Below the pieces are notes generated by a model that saw nothing but the letters and a program-made list of their open reading frames with translations, had not been told where the DNA came from and searched no databases. Of a DNA stretch of 64,000 bases, positions 1-9,914 are shown piece by piece. The position numbers were made by a program, and so were the translations under genes. This stretch comes from Chamaecrista fasciculata (taxonomy: Eukaryota > Streptophyta > Magnoliopsida > Fabales > Fabaceae): assembly GCA_003254925.1 (NCBI GenBank), contig QANZ01020782.1, forward strand, positions 23,434-87,433, written 5' to 3'. Every line of letters starts with the position of its first letter. Positions within the stretch are counted from its first letter, which is position 1.

Positions 1-1700
1 GCGTCGATTTCGTGTATATATAGATTATATCAATAATATCATTGTTGCTGTGCGTGTGGTGTGTGTGATTCCATTGCTTGTGATGTTATTGCCACTGTTT
101 CTTGATGCTTGTGTGTGTGCACTGTGTATCTATATAATTATATTTACTTGTGTGAAATATTATAATTATATATTATGCATATATTTGATGACTCCTATGC
201 CTAATTTGGCTATTGTTTGATCTTATTTTCTTTTTAATATTTATCTCAAATAAATAATTAGGAGATTATAAGTTTACCTTCAGACTAATAATTTAGGTTA
301 AGATACTTTTTTATACTTATAAAATATTTAGAGTTCACAACTCAAAGTATTTTAGAATAATAATTAGGCTTCTAAATTCAATTTATTAGTCTAATCTATC
401 ATATTTAGATTATTAGGTTTACCCCTTCCATCTCTTTCAAAATATAGTAAATTTAGGAGTGGATCCTGATAATATTTAGGCTTTAATTTAAAATATTTAA
501 ATTAGTTCCCTAAAAGATATAAATAAAGTTTAAAATATAATATTTGAGGTTAGAACACCTTCGAGTAAGAGCTGAAAGAAGTTAGAGGTAAATTTATCAA
601 AAACAAATTATATATTTGGAACATACTCTTCGAAACGAAGCTAACGATATAAATAAAAATATCTACTTCTAAAAATTTTAGTTTTTAGGGACTGTTTTGA
701 AAGAATACAATAAATATAATCTATTCCACAAATATCAGTTCTTGACTCATTGCAACTAAATAAGATAGCTCCCCCTAACTTTCCATTTTGTCGTCTCTCA
801 CATTCTCCAGTCGGTTAGCCGACGTTGATGACTGCCGACGAGCAACCTCGTCGGATGTTCTAACCTTTTTCGTTAGGTAGCGTCTCTTCTTTTCATTTTT
901 TTGGCCATCTTCGATTTGCTATTTTCTCCCATGAATTTTACTTGTTTCTTGCATATTGCTGCTGCATTGTTTTTCATTGATGATGTTCCAAAGACTCAAG
1001 AACATTGATTTCATCTTTAGCTCCTTATTCTTGAATTTTGGACTATATAGAAAGTTAGGGCTAAACGTTAAATTGGGGGTATTGGTAAAATCTTTGGTTT
1101 TTTTTTTTTAAAAACTAGTGGTTTGAATGAGTTCAATGAACTATTTTAATGAGTTAGAATGCATTGATTTAAATTTAAAATGTGCATTTTGAAATTTGGC
1201 TTCCATGCTCAAACCTTTAAAGTTGCATTTTGGTCCTAGGAATGATTTTGATGGTTTTGATGAACAAAAAGGATTTCTTGGGAACTTTGAGGGACTCTCA
1301 CATCATATTATTGATTTTAAGGTGTGATAATCATAGTGTACAAGTTTGGCTTGAAAGAGTGAAAGTGTCAACTTTGTAAGATTGACCTATGTTATTGGTT
1401 TTGAAACTTGTTGGTGAGTTTAACTTGAACTCTTGGATTTCACAACATTGCTAAAGCTCCCAAATTGATACTCAAGTCTCTTGTTGAGCCCTTGGCTAAG
1501 ATGCTAGGACTTTAGATGGGTGTAGAAAATGGTAGGATAAGTGCTTGATTAATGGACCCATATTTGATTCGTTTGCTAACTTGCTAAAATGTTATTTTGT
1601 GGCAGATTAGAACCTTGGGTCGTGACAGAACGCCTCCGATCCTGTAAAGAGAAACATATACAAAGGACAAGAAGAAGTTGAGAGAAGTACTCTGACGTAG
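1..1700. other. AT-rich flank, no gene recognised
   Basis: No coding region is recognisable here. The first 250 bases are rich in TG dinucleotides and the next 500 are AT-rich. At 835-854 there is a perfect 8-bp stem with a 4-base loop (ccgacgag-caac-ctcgtcgg). A plausible untranslated intron for the gene at 1714 runs from a GT near 877 to the AG in 'tgtggcag' at about 1605. That would make 780-876 and 1606-1713 a two-part 5' leader, but this is only inferred from splice-like signals. Confidence 0.4.
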
Positions 1701-1713
1701 AAGAACAAGAAAA

Positions 1714-2634
1714 ATGGGAGAAAGAAAGGTATTGAACAAGCATTACCCACTAGAGTTCTATCAGTTAAAATTGTCTAGGGTTCGAAGACCTAAGAACCAA
1801 CAGATCGAGGTTTGTATGATGCTTCCCATGAGCATCAGATGCAATACTTGTGGAAATTATATCTACAAAGGCACAAAGTTCAACTCTCGAAAGGAAGATG
1901 TTATTGGCGAGACGTATCTCGGAATTCAAATATTCAGGTTTTATTTTAAATGCACCAAGTGCTCAGCTGAACTTACGATGAAGACTGACCCTCAAAATTC
2001 AGATTATGTTGTAGAATCTGGGGCAACAAGAAATTTTGAACCTTGGCGTGCAGAGGATGAGGAAAAAGTACAAATGAGACAGAAGAGGAAAGCTGAAGAG
2101 ATGGGTGACGCTATGAAATCTTTGGAAAACAGAACCTTGGACTCTAAAAGAGAGATGGACATACTTGCCACACTCGAGGAGATGAAGTCAATGAAGTCTA
2201 GGCATGCAACTGTCTCTGTCGAAGTAATGCTTGAGGCCTTGCAACAGACATTAGCGAACCATGAGAAGAAGCTAGAAGAAGAAGATGAAGCGTTGATAAA
2301 ATCAGTTTTCTCATGCAAGTATGTAAAAAGAGTTCGTGATGAAGATATTGAAACTGATGAATATGTGTTTCAACATTCAAATGGAAATGGTGAATCATCC
2401 AACAATGATGTGAAGAGAAAAAGAATGTCGAACTCAAGCAGTTCAAGGACTGCTGGTAGCGCCAAGACATTTAGTTCCTTGGTGAAGATTAAGGATGTTA
2501 AGAAAGCAGTAGCCTCTGATGTTAAAAGTGCTTATGAATCAGCACAGAAGAAAAAAGTAGAGGAAAACATTGGAACTACCACTACTAACGGTCTATCATT
2601 ATTGTGTCATTACTATGATAGTGACGAGGATTAG
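1714..2634 (+). CDS. YJU2/CWC16-family pre-mRNA splicing factor, intronless copy
   Basis: The 306-residue product belongs to the CWC16 (YJU2, human CCDC94) family, which joins the spliceosome around the first catalytic step. The start MGERKVLNKHYP is the family's conserved N-terminus and fixes the ATG. A zinc-binding CxxC pair is present (C43/C46 and C80/C83) around the signature KFNSRKEDVIGETYLGIQ. Residues 105-200 are charged and probably helical (SLENRTLDSKREMD), and the tail ends in an acidic DSDED. The whole frame is one exon, whereas I recall plant YJU2 genes as multi-exonic, so a retrocopy is possible. Several normally constant N-terminal positions differ: KHYPLEFYQLK is found where a Pro-rich PPDFDP-like stretch is usual, and IEVCMM where IKVRMM is usual. 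No poly(A) tail or target duplication was found. It may be an expressed paralog, since the frame is intact. Confidence 0.85.
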   Translation: MGERKVLNKHYPLEFYQLKLSRVRRPKNQQIEVCMMLPMSIRCNTCGNYIYKGTKFNSRKEDVIGETYLGIQIFRFYFKCTKCSAELTMKTDPQNSDYVVESGATRNFEPWRAEDEEKVQMRQKRKAEEMGDAMKSLENRTLDSKREMDILATLEEMKSMKSRHATVSVEVMLEALQQTLANHEKKLEEEDEALIKSVFSCKYVKRVRDEDIETDEYVFQHSNGNGESSNNDVKRKRMSNSSSSRTAGSAKTFSSLVKIKDVKKAVASDVKSAYESAQKKKVEENIGTTTTNGLSLLCHYYDSDED

Positions 2635-3131
2635 TGATTTTAATTGTAAGATATATTGCATAATTACTTTTTGCTTTTCATGTACATGCTCCCATAGATT
2701 CCATGGCTTGTGAATGCCAATTATTGAATATTTTGATGTGTAACATTGTATTTGGATTTTCAGAGTACTTAATATAATTCCATTATGATACAGAAAATAG
2801 AATTTTGGTCAAAGTATTATTCCACACTGATTAATTATATATGGAGAAAAAATCGTGTATATGCCTAATGTGGCAACAAAGTCAATAATGAACAATCATG
2901 GATATGTCTAATTAAACTATAATCTAACATGTCACTGTAAAGTTTGATTGGCTTCATCTGCGAAGATTGATTAGCTTTTATAAAATTTTCCTAAAAATAC
3001 CAGTGATAATGGGTAACGTATCATTCTTCATAATCTTGTATTCCCATCGTTAATCATTTGAACTTAAGTTACTTAGTTCCTCAAGTTCAAGCAATTAGAA
3101 TGACAATTTATTGAAAATAAGTCAACAATAA
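2635..3131. other. 3' flank, no further gene
   Basis: AT-rich sequence follows the stop codon of the YJU2-like gene. There is no clear poly(A)-signal cluster, repeat or coding signal apart from the 9-bp target duplication of the next element, which begins at 3132. Confidence 0.5.
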
Positions 3132-3819
3132 AATTAAAAAGGGTAAATTGCAGTTTGGTACCCTGTGGTTAGGGGCAGGTCCACTTTGGTACCCTGAAAG
3201 AAATGTTTTTGCAGTTTGGTGCCCCGTGGTTTGCTCCGTTAGCGAATTGGTCCCCTGTGCTTTATTTCTGTTAAGATTTAACGACAAATGTGATTGTGAC
3301 CACGTTAAAATGTCAAAAACTTCCCAACAAGTCTTCTCTTATGCGTTTAAGTCTTTTCCCTTTATTAAAAGGGATCAAAACATAAAGAAAACAGAAACTA
3401 AAGAGTACATTATGTAATTTTACTGTTGAGTTGAAATTAATTATAAAAGGGTCTTCAGAATTCTAATATTACAGAATTTTCTCGTTTTCATAAGATTTTT
3501 TTTGAATAGGTCCTCATTTAATTACACTTTAATCCCAAAAGTTTATGATCTTTATCAAATTAGTTCTTAGAACCTCAAATGACAAATGAGCGTTTATAAT
3601 TTATAAAAAAAGAATCCTCATATTCAACTACCAAAAGCTAAAATTTTCATTCAAGTACACTACAAACAAATCAAAACACCCCAAATTTCTCCAAAATCAA
3701 GCTCCACAAATTTCTTCAGACCCCACAAATTTGATTCAAGTACGCTACAAATAAATTATAACCCTCAAATTTGTTCACACCCACAAATCAAAACCCCCCA
3801 AATATTCCCAAAATCAAGC

Positions 3820-4360
3820 TCACAAATCAACATCATCAACGACCAATTTCTTCGTACCATGATAATCTCGAAGAATCGGCGACTTGCGGGCAGATCTCGA
3901 AGAACCGTCGCAAAAACGTATAAACAGTACTACACTAACACACATTTGATGATGATGGTTTGAGTTTGGTAAAGCCACAGAAGATATAGGCATAGGCGAG
4001 ATTGAAGAAGAATTGGGTGTCAAACCAGAGCTGAAATTAGGACACGTCCCTCTCTTCAAGTGCTCGGAAGCAGTTCTCGAAAACAGAGTCACATAACGAA
4101 CATTTAAGCTTCACGGATTTGGGGATTCCGGAATCGGCGTTTTGTATCAGAATGGGCTCTAAATGCGCCCAGTACCACGCTCCTTTGCCCTTAATGGCTT
4201 TGGTTCGAACGGTGACTAAGCCTTCGTAGCGCTTGTTGACGGCCTTGACGGCGATGTCCTCCGCCGCCGACGCTGCGACGGCGGCGGAAGGGAGTGGGTC
4301 GGAGGAATTTGTTGCTTTATTATGAGTTGAGAGAGTCTGTGTCGATAATAAGAAATTCAA
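3820..4360 (-). pseudogene. captured fragment of a DUF659/BED-type (hAT-related) host protein gene
   Basis: Reading the minus strand from 4360, the frame gives an Ala-rich start and then NKRYEGLVTVRTKAIKGKG, AWYWAHLEPIL and KLKCSLCDSVF. It then breaks near 4075-4095, and a second frame continues with SRTASEHLKRGTCPNFSS. These blocks match the N-terminal BED-like zinc-finger region (CxxC...HxxxxxC) of a plant protein family carrying a DUF659 domain. A few residues normally linking the blocks are missing at the break. The fragment sits between the arms of the Pack-MULE-like element and stops before DUF659 itself, so it cannot make the full protein. Family assignment is from memory of conserved motifs. 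Confidence 0.75.
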
Positions 4361-4496
4361 AGAGGAATTGAAGGAGAAGGAAGAGAGATTGCAGAAATTG
4401 ACGGAAGATCTCGAACATCAGAAGCACGAATTGAAAGAGAAGTATGAGAGGTTTCACAAATCAACATCATCAAGAATCAATTTCTTCAAACCCTAA
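4356..4496 (+). other. second captured fragment: short coiled-coil reading frame
   Basis: A plus-strand frame with strong heptad character (EELKEKEERLQKLTEDLEH) runs from about 4356 to the TAA at 4494-4496. It has no recognisable start codon and abuts the opposite-strand DUF659 fragment. It is probably an exon piece from a different, unidentified gene, which would make the element chimeric. It is too short for a family call. Confidence 0.45.
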
Positions 4497-5299
4497 TAAT
4501 CTCGAAGAATAGGCAACTTGCGGGCACATCTCCACTCATGGGCTTGATTTTGGAAAGATATCGGGGGGTTTTGATCTGTCGTTCTGAAGAAATTTGGGAA
4601 TTTTAATTTTGTAGTATATTTGAATGAAATTTGTCGGTCTGAATAAATTTGTGGGGCTTGATTTTTGAGAAATTTGGGGGTTTTGATTTGTTTATAAGTG
4701 TACTGAATGAAAATTTCAGTTTTTGGTAGTTGAATATGAGGATTTTTTTTTATAAATCATACATGCTCATTTGTCTTTTGAGGTTCTAAGAACTAATTTG
4801 ATAAAGATCATAAACTTTTGGGATTAAAGTGTAATTAAATGAGGACCTATTCAAAAGAAATCTTATGAAAACGAGAAAATTCTATAATATTAGAACTCTA
4901 AAGACCTTTTTATAATTAATTTCAACTCAACAGTAATTGTAATTGTACTATTTAGTTTTTGTTTTCTTTATGTTTTGATCCATTTTAGTAAAGGGAAAGG
5001 ACTTAAACGCATAAGAGAAGACTTGTTGGGAGGTTTTTGACATTTTAACGTGGTCACAATCACATTTGCCGTTAAATCCTAACGGAAATAAAGCATAGGG
5101 GACCAATTCGCTAACACAGCAAACCACAGGGCACCAAACTGCAAAAAATTTTCTTTCAGGGTACCAAAGTGGAACCGCCTCTAACCACGGGTACCAAATT
5201 GCAATTTACCCAATTAAAAAACATAAAATTTTTCTCCTTAATTTTATAAAGTTGTATAATAGATCAAAATATGAAATTGAAAAATATGTTACAAAAAAT

Positions 5300-6477
5300 A
5301 GGGGTGTTCACGGGCTGGGTTGGGTTGGGTTTAGGGCGGGTTGGTTCGGGCTCAATAATTTATTTGGCGGATTGGGTTGGGTTGGGCTAAAGAAAATAAT
5401 TGAGTCAACCCAAACCAACCCAAACCAAACAGTGGCGGGTTGGTTTGGGTTGGGTTGGCGGGTTAGCCCATACTAATTTTTTTATTTTTTATATATTTAT
5501 TTTATAAAAAATTTGGTCCCTCTTAAATTTTTTTTTCTTTAATTTGGCCCTTCACAATTTGTTTTTTATGGACTAAATTGAGAATTGATAAACTAGAAAA
5601 TGGATGCACTTACCTAGTTCAACGAATGTGGGTTGCGAGAGCAAGTTGATCGTCCAAGTATCTGCAAGAACTTCACAGGGGGGCCCTGTGAAGAATACTC
5701 CGACGTTAAGGGAGATATGAGAGTAAGGGAATTTTGAGAGGTAAGGAGTAGCTAACCTTAGACTGTTGAGTTAGACTCTATTTATAGAGCAGGGGGAGAG
5801 TGGTGGTCAGCGCGCGGGGCGCATCACGTAGCCAGGCACGATCTCCACCAGCGGAGGTGGTGGAGACCGAGATTTGCAAAGCAAGGCAATCGTGGGTGAT
5901 TGTATGTCGTTTCGCTTGGCGGGCGCCAGGAGACTGGAGAACGTGGGTGTGACTAAGGTCGCGACCCACGATCTCCCTCAGCGAAGTTTGCGGGACAAGA
6001 CAGTCGTGGGTGACTGCGTGTTGGTTTGGAGGCGCGCGCTGTGACCCGGGATGGAGCGCGACCGCCCCTAAGTGTGATGAGGGCGCCTGCGTGGCTTGAG
6101 TGCGCCTTGTGGGATTTGGAGGGGGGAAGGTGCCTGGTTCGAGGGCTATTAAGGCGTACGCCCAAATAGTGATGTATCAAGAATAAAAATTTATTAATTG
6201 ACCAAATTGTAAAAATAATATTATTTGTGATATTAAAATATAATTTTGACTAAATAAAAATTAATTTTATTTTTTATTTAATATTTTTGCGGGCCGGCGG
6301 GTTGGGTTGGGTTAAACGGACTCAAAATCTTGAAAACTGCAGCCCAACTCAAACCATAGCGGGCTCAACTTTTTGAACCCAAACCAACCCGCCAGCCCAA
6401 CCCAAACCAACCCAAACTAGTGGATTGGGTTGGTTTTAGCGGGTTGGCGGGTTGGCCCAACCCAATGAACACCCCTA
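5300..6477. mobile_element. non-autonomous hAT-type element
   Basis: The termini are perfect inverted repeats, taggggtgttc and gaacaccccta. They are flanked by an 8-bp duplication, acaaaaaa, at 5292-5299 and 6478-6485. Eight-bp duplications and a YAGGGGTG-like terminus are typical of the hAT superfamily. The arms are built from GGGTTGG-type subterminal motifs and their complement (ccaacccaa). There is no transposase. A GC-rich block that resembles an LTR lies between the arms. Confidence 0.85.
5601..6179 (-). repeat. possible solo-LTR fragment nested in the hAT element
   Basis: This 579-bp block differs sharply in composition from the AT-rich arms around it. On the minus strand it carries a TATA-like motif, ctataaatagag, near 5776-5788, followed by a leader-like stretch. 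The block starts TGGATGCA and ends TGTATCA, giving TG...CA ends, and two related GC-rich subrepeats (ggcaatcgtgggtgattg at about 5884, gacagtcgtgggtgactg at about 6000) lie in its GC-rich half. No convincing 5-bp target duplication is visible, so the call is tentative. Confidence 0.35.
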
Positions 6478-6574
6478 ACAAAAAACGTGAAGTTTTTTTT
6501 TTTTTTTTCAAAACTTAAAGTGATTAGAAACCTAAACAATTCTTAAAGATATGCTTTCTATTGTAATAATATAA

Positions 6575-8302
6575 AGGCAAAACACCCTTTCATGCCCCTA
6601 ACGTTTGTAGTGATTTTTAGTTATGCCCTTAACGTTTCATTTTGTTCAGACATGCCCTCAATGTGCAACCAACGTTTCAATTATGCCCTCAATTTTGACT
6701 TAATGCACATGTGGCAATTTTTTTTGCTTATGTGTCATTTTTTTTGTTTGACTTGATTACGTGGCATCATGACTGGGCATTCTTACTTTTTTTTTCCACC
6801 TTGGCATGATGACTGGATTTACATTTTTGAACATAAAAATTGAGTAAACTAGCAAATCAGTCCCTGGATTTACATTTTTCATCATCTTCATTCATTTTAG
6901 TCCCAAATTCTCAAAATAAAATTGTAAAGTGTCCCAAAACACTTCCAAACATTTCAATTTAGTCCTTAAAAGTATTAAAAACCTTAAAACCTAAACTCTA
7001 AAATTCTAAACCCTAAAACCCTAACCCCTAAACCCCTAAAAAACCACTCTCTTGCAATTTGGTCCCTAGGTCCTGAAATTTATTAAATCAGAATTAAAAA
7101 AAAAATTGGTCCCTAAATCCTAATTTCATTATCATCTTCATCTTCTTCATCATCATCTTCTTCAGAAGCTGCCTTTCTGACCATCCAATCCTGATTGCTG
7201 AGAAAGTGAAGAAGACAAGGCACCAACCAACACTAACAACACTTCCTATCACCACCAACACCGCCGCCTTCGCCTTACACACCTCATTCTTCGCTAACTT
7301 CCCCAATCTCGGCAACGCACTCTTCCTCAACGCCTCCACATCGGGCTCCGGCGCCGACTCAATCGCCGCCGCGAGACACAGCGCCGAGCCGATCTGCGAG
7401 TTCACGTCCTGCTCCTGCGCTAGAATCTCCATCAACGGCCTCAGAAACGCCGCCGAGAACGGCGGCTTGGTGATCCGCGACGACATTGCGGCGACGGCGT
7501 CGATGCAGGCGGATCGGACGGCGGAGTCAGGGTCGCGGAGGCGGCGGAGGACGGTGGAGATCATCTTGGAGACGAACGGAGACAAAGCGTCGCCGTGAGA
7601 GTGCGAGAGAACGGCCAAGAGACGCACGCATTGCTTTCTTACCGGAGATTTAGAGGAAGAGTCCCTAAAAAAAATTGGTTGCTTTTTTCTTCTTGTTCCA
7701 GGTGAAGAAGATGATGATGATGATGATGAAGAAGATGAAGATGATAATGAAATTAGGATTTAGGGACCAATTTTTTTTTAATTCTGATTTAATAAATTTG
7801 AGGACCTAGGGACCAAATTGCAAGAGAGTGGTTTTTTTAGGGGTTTAGGGGTTAGGGTTTTAGGGTTTAGAATTTTAGAGTTTAGGTTTTAAGGTTTTTA
7901 ATACTTTTAAGGACTAAATTGAAATGTTTGGAAGTGTTTTGGGACACTTTACAATTTTATTTTGAGAATTTGGGACTATAATGAATGAAGATGATGAAAA
8001 ATGTAAATCCAGGGACTGATTTGCTAGTTTACTCAATTTTTATGTTCAAAAATGTAAATCCAGTCATCATACCAAGGTGAAATAAAAAAATAAGAATGGC
8101 CAGTCATGATGCCACGTAATCAAGTCAAACAAAAAAAAATGACACATAAGCAAAAAAAATTGCCACATGTGCATTGAGTCAAAATTGAGGGCATAATTGA
8201 AACGTTGGTTGCACATTGAGGGCATGTCTGAACAAAATGAAACGTTAAAGGCATAACTGAAAATCACTGCAAACGTTAGGGGCATGAAAGGGTGTTTTGC
8301 CT
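6575..8302. mobile_element. long-inverted-repeat element with a captured TORTIFOLIA1-like fragment
   Basis: The ends aggcaaaacacccttt and aaagggtgttttgcct are inverted copies. The flanks show a 7-bp direct repeat, aatataa (6568-6574 and 8303-8309). The arms are about 590 bp each (6575-7164 and 7704-8302) and nearly mirror-identical. Each arm contains a run of degenerate telomere-like CCCTAAA units (about 6979-7040 and the complement near 7837-7900). The interior, 7165-7703, is a GC-rich piece of a host gene. A related terminus lies at about 29178. The duplication length is not the classical 9 bp of Mutator-like elements, so superfamily assignment is open. Confidence 0.8.
7165..7703 (-). pseudogene. 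captured TORTIFOLIA1/SPIRAL2-like HEAT-repeat exon fragment
   Basis: On the minus strand, upstream of an internal Met at 7627, the frame already reads SSSKSPVRKQCVRLLAVLSH. It continues through ISTVLRRLRDPDSAVRSACI, DAVAAMSSRITKPPFSAAFL, NSQIGSALCLAAAIESAP and LPRLGKLAKNEVCKAKAAVL. This is the N-terminal HEAT-repeat region of plant TORTIFOLIA1-like microtubule-associated proteins. The coding match ends near GSVVSVG, after which the frame runs into unrelated sequence and the inverted arm. The segment covers only about 140 residues of a protein that normally exceeds 600, so it is a captured fragment. Reading frame and codon choice look well preserved, suggesting recent capture. Confidence 0.85.
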
Positions 8303-8603
8303 AATATAAATCAATATTGTGTGCGATTAATTTAAGAAAGACAAAACAGTAGTGACTTTACATGCTCTAAGACTTTAATTTATGATGGGAGACTAATTAT
8401 GTAAAAAAAAAAGGCCTAAAAAGTTATATATAATAATATATATGTAGATATGAACATAGATATTCAATCAATTACCTCTTCTTCTCACATCATCTATTGC
8501 CATTTGGTCTTCTATTATATACATATTTTAAATATTAAATTATGTTGGTTATATTTCATTCGTGTGAGGATGCTTCTATTTTTCTTTTTCTTTTTTCTTT
8601 TTT

Positions 8604-8956
8604 TATAAATTCCACTTTGGTATCCTATTCTATGGATTAATTCCACTTTGATATCCTATTCTTTCAAAAGTGACACTTTGGTACTCTGTTCTTTCAAAAA
8701 TGTCATTTTGGTACCCTGTTCTTTCAAAAGTAACATTTTGGTACCATGTTCTTTGAACCAATTTCACTTTGGTACTCTAAAAAAGATAGAATAGGGTAAC
8801 AAATAGTGAAAGAACAAGGTACCAAAGTGAAATTGGTCCAAAGAACAAGGTACCAAAATGTCACTTTTGAAAGAACATGGTACCAAAATGTCACTTTTGA
8901 AAGAATATGATAACAAAGTGGAATTAGTCCATAGAGTACCAAAGTAGAGTTTAACC
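8604..8956. mobile_element. palindromic MITE with internal TTTGGTA-type repeats
   Basis: The left half repeats units such as ccactttggtatcctattct and the right half is their reverse complement, giving a nearly full-length hairpin of about 350 bp. Each half contains about five imperfect copies of a 35-40-bp unit. A single N follows at 8969. No coding capacity is present and the target duplication is unclear. Confidence 0.65.
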
Positions 8957-9025
8957 TTTTTTTGGGGTNTTGGCCAACTTATACATTTTATCTTATAATA
9001 TTGATAATATATAGAGAAAAAAATA

Positions 9026-9393
9026 GGCCAAGTTCTAATTTCGTCCCTAATTCTGACCTAAAGTTCCATTTTGGTCCCCAATATTTTTTGGTTCAACTTT
9101 GGTCTTTAATGTTTTCCAAAAGTTTCATAATTGGTCCTTAACTATTGCATTTCATATCTCTCTCATTTATTGATGGCTCCAATTGGGTAAATGAAAAACT
9201 CATCAAATTTAACACGTAGCTCTGATTTCATTGCATTCGAGAATAAAACGAGAGAAATATGATCATATTCAATAGTTATGAACCAACAATGAAACTTTTA
9301 AGAAATATTAAAGACTAAAACGGAACAAAAAAAAAGGTATGGATCAAATTGAAATTTTAGATAGATATAAGAGACCAAAATAAGATTTTGGCC
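9026..9393. mobile_element. palindromic MITE with GGCCAA ends
   Basis: The ends ggccaagttctaatttcgtc and the matching right arm ending gattttggcc are imperfect inverted repeats. The 9-bp flanks are A-rich (aaaaaaata at 9017-9025 and aaaaaaaat from 9394), compatible with a degenerate 9-bp duplication. No coding capacity. Confidence 0.65.
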
Positions 9394-9403
9394 AAAAAAA
9401 ATA

Positions 9404-9832
9404 GGGTAAATTACACTTTGGTACCTTGTGGTTTGACCCTATTTCACTTTGGTACCCTGTGGTTTGAAACTTGACACTTTGGTACCCTGTGGTATTCTCC
9501 ATTAACACTTTGGTACCCTTTGAGTTTATTTTGTAATTTTAACCACAACAAATTTTACAAAAATTACATATTGTCCCCAAAATTTTTTAAAAGTTTTCAT
9601 TTTAGTCCCTAGATAATATGTATCCAGGGACCTATTTGTAATTTTTGAAAATTTTTTGGGGTCAATATGTAATTTTTGCAAAATTTGTTATGGTTAAAAT
9701 TATAAAATAACCCCAAAGGGTACCAAAGTGTTAATGGAGAATACCACAGGGTACCAAAGTGTCAAGTTTCAAACCACAGGGTACCAAAGTGAAATAGGAT
9801 CAAACCACAGGGTACCAAAATGTAATTTACCC
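9404..9832. mobile_element. short Mutator-like MITE, GGGTAAATT family
   Basis: This 429-bp palindrome begins gggtaaattacactttggta and ends with its complement. A 9-bp duplication, aaaaaaata, flanks it at 9395-9403 and 9833-9841. It shares ends with the gene-capturing element at 3141 but has no cargo. It sits directly against the right end of the preceding MITE. Confidence 0.85.
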
Positions 9833-9914
9833 AAAAAAATATACGGCCCCCTAACCAAAAGCCCTGGTTCTGACCCCCGATAATGAAGTAAGAAGATAGT
9901 GATTGCAATTACAA

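Larger units (their letters stand above)
3141..5211. mobile_element. Pack-MULE-like inverted-repeat element carrying gene fragments
   Basis: The element begins gggtaaattgcagtttggta and ends with the reverse complement of that motif. It is flanked by a 9-bp direct repeat, aattaaaaa, at 3132-3140 and 5212-5220, the target-duplication length of Mutator-like elements. The inverted arms are long, roughly 3141-3826 and 4540-5211. No transposase is present. The interior holds a minus-strand fragment of a host DUF659 protein gene and a plus-strand coiled-coil fragment, and it repeats a segment of about 70 bp (near 3826-3895 and 4452-4520). Shorter relatives with the same ends lie at 9404, 16282 and 53970. 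Confidence 0.85.

Noticed and set aside
835-854. Perfect 8-bp stem-loop as a terminator or riboswitch
   Set aside because: The window is plant nuclear DNA, where such terminators are not used. The stem is short and could be chance or a leader structure.
5778-6180. Two minus-strand frames of 63 and 75 codons
   Set aside because: Both are in the GC-rich LTR-like block with no family resemblance. Open frames are expected by chance in GC-rich DNA.
7206-7598. Plus-strand frame of 130 codons rich in Ala, Thr and Arg
   Set aside because: It is antisense to the captured TORTIFOLIA1-like exon and owes its length to GC-rich codon structure on the other strand.
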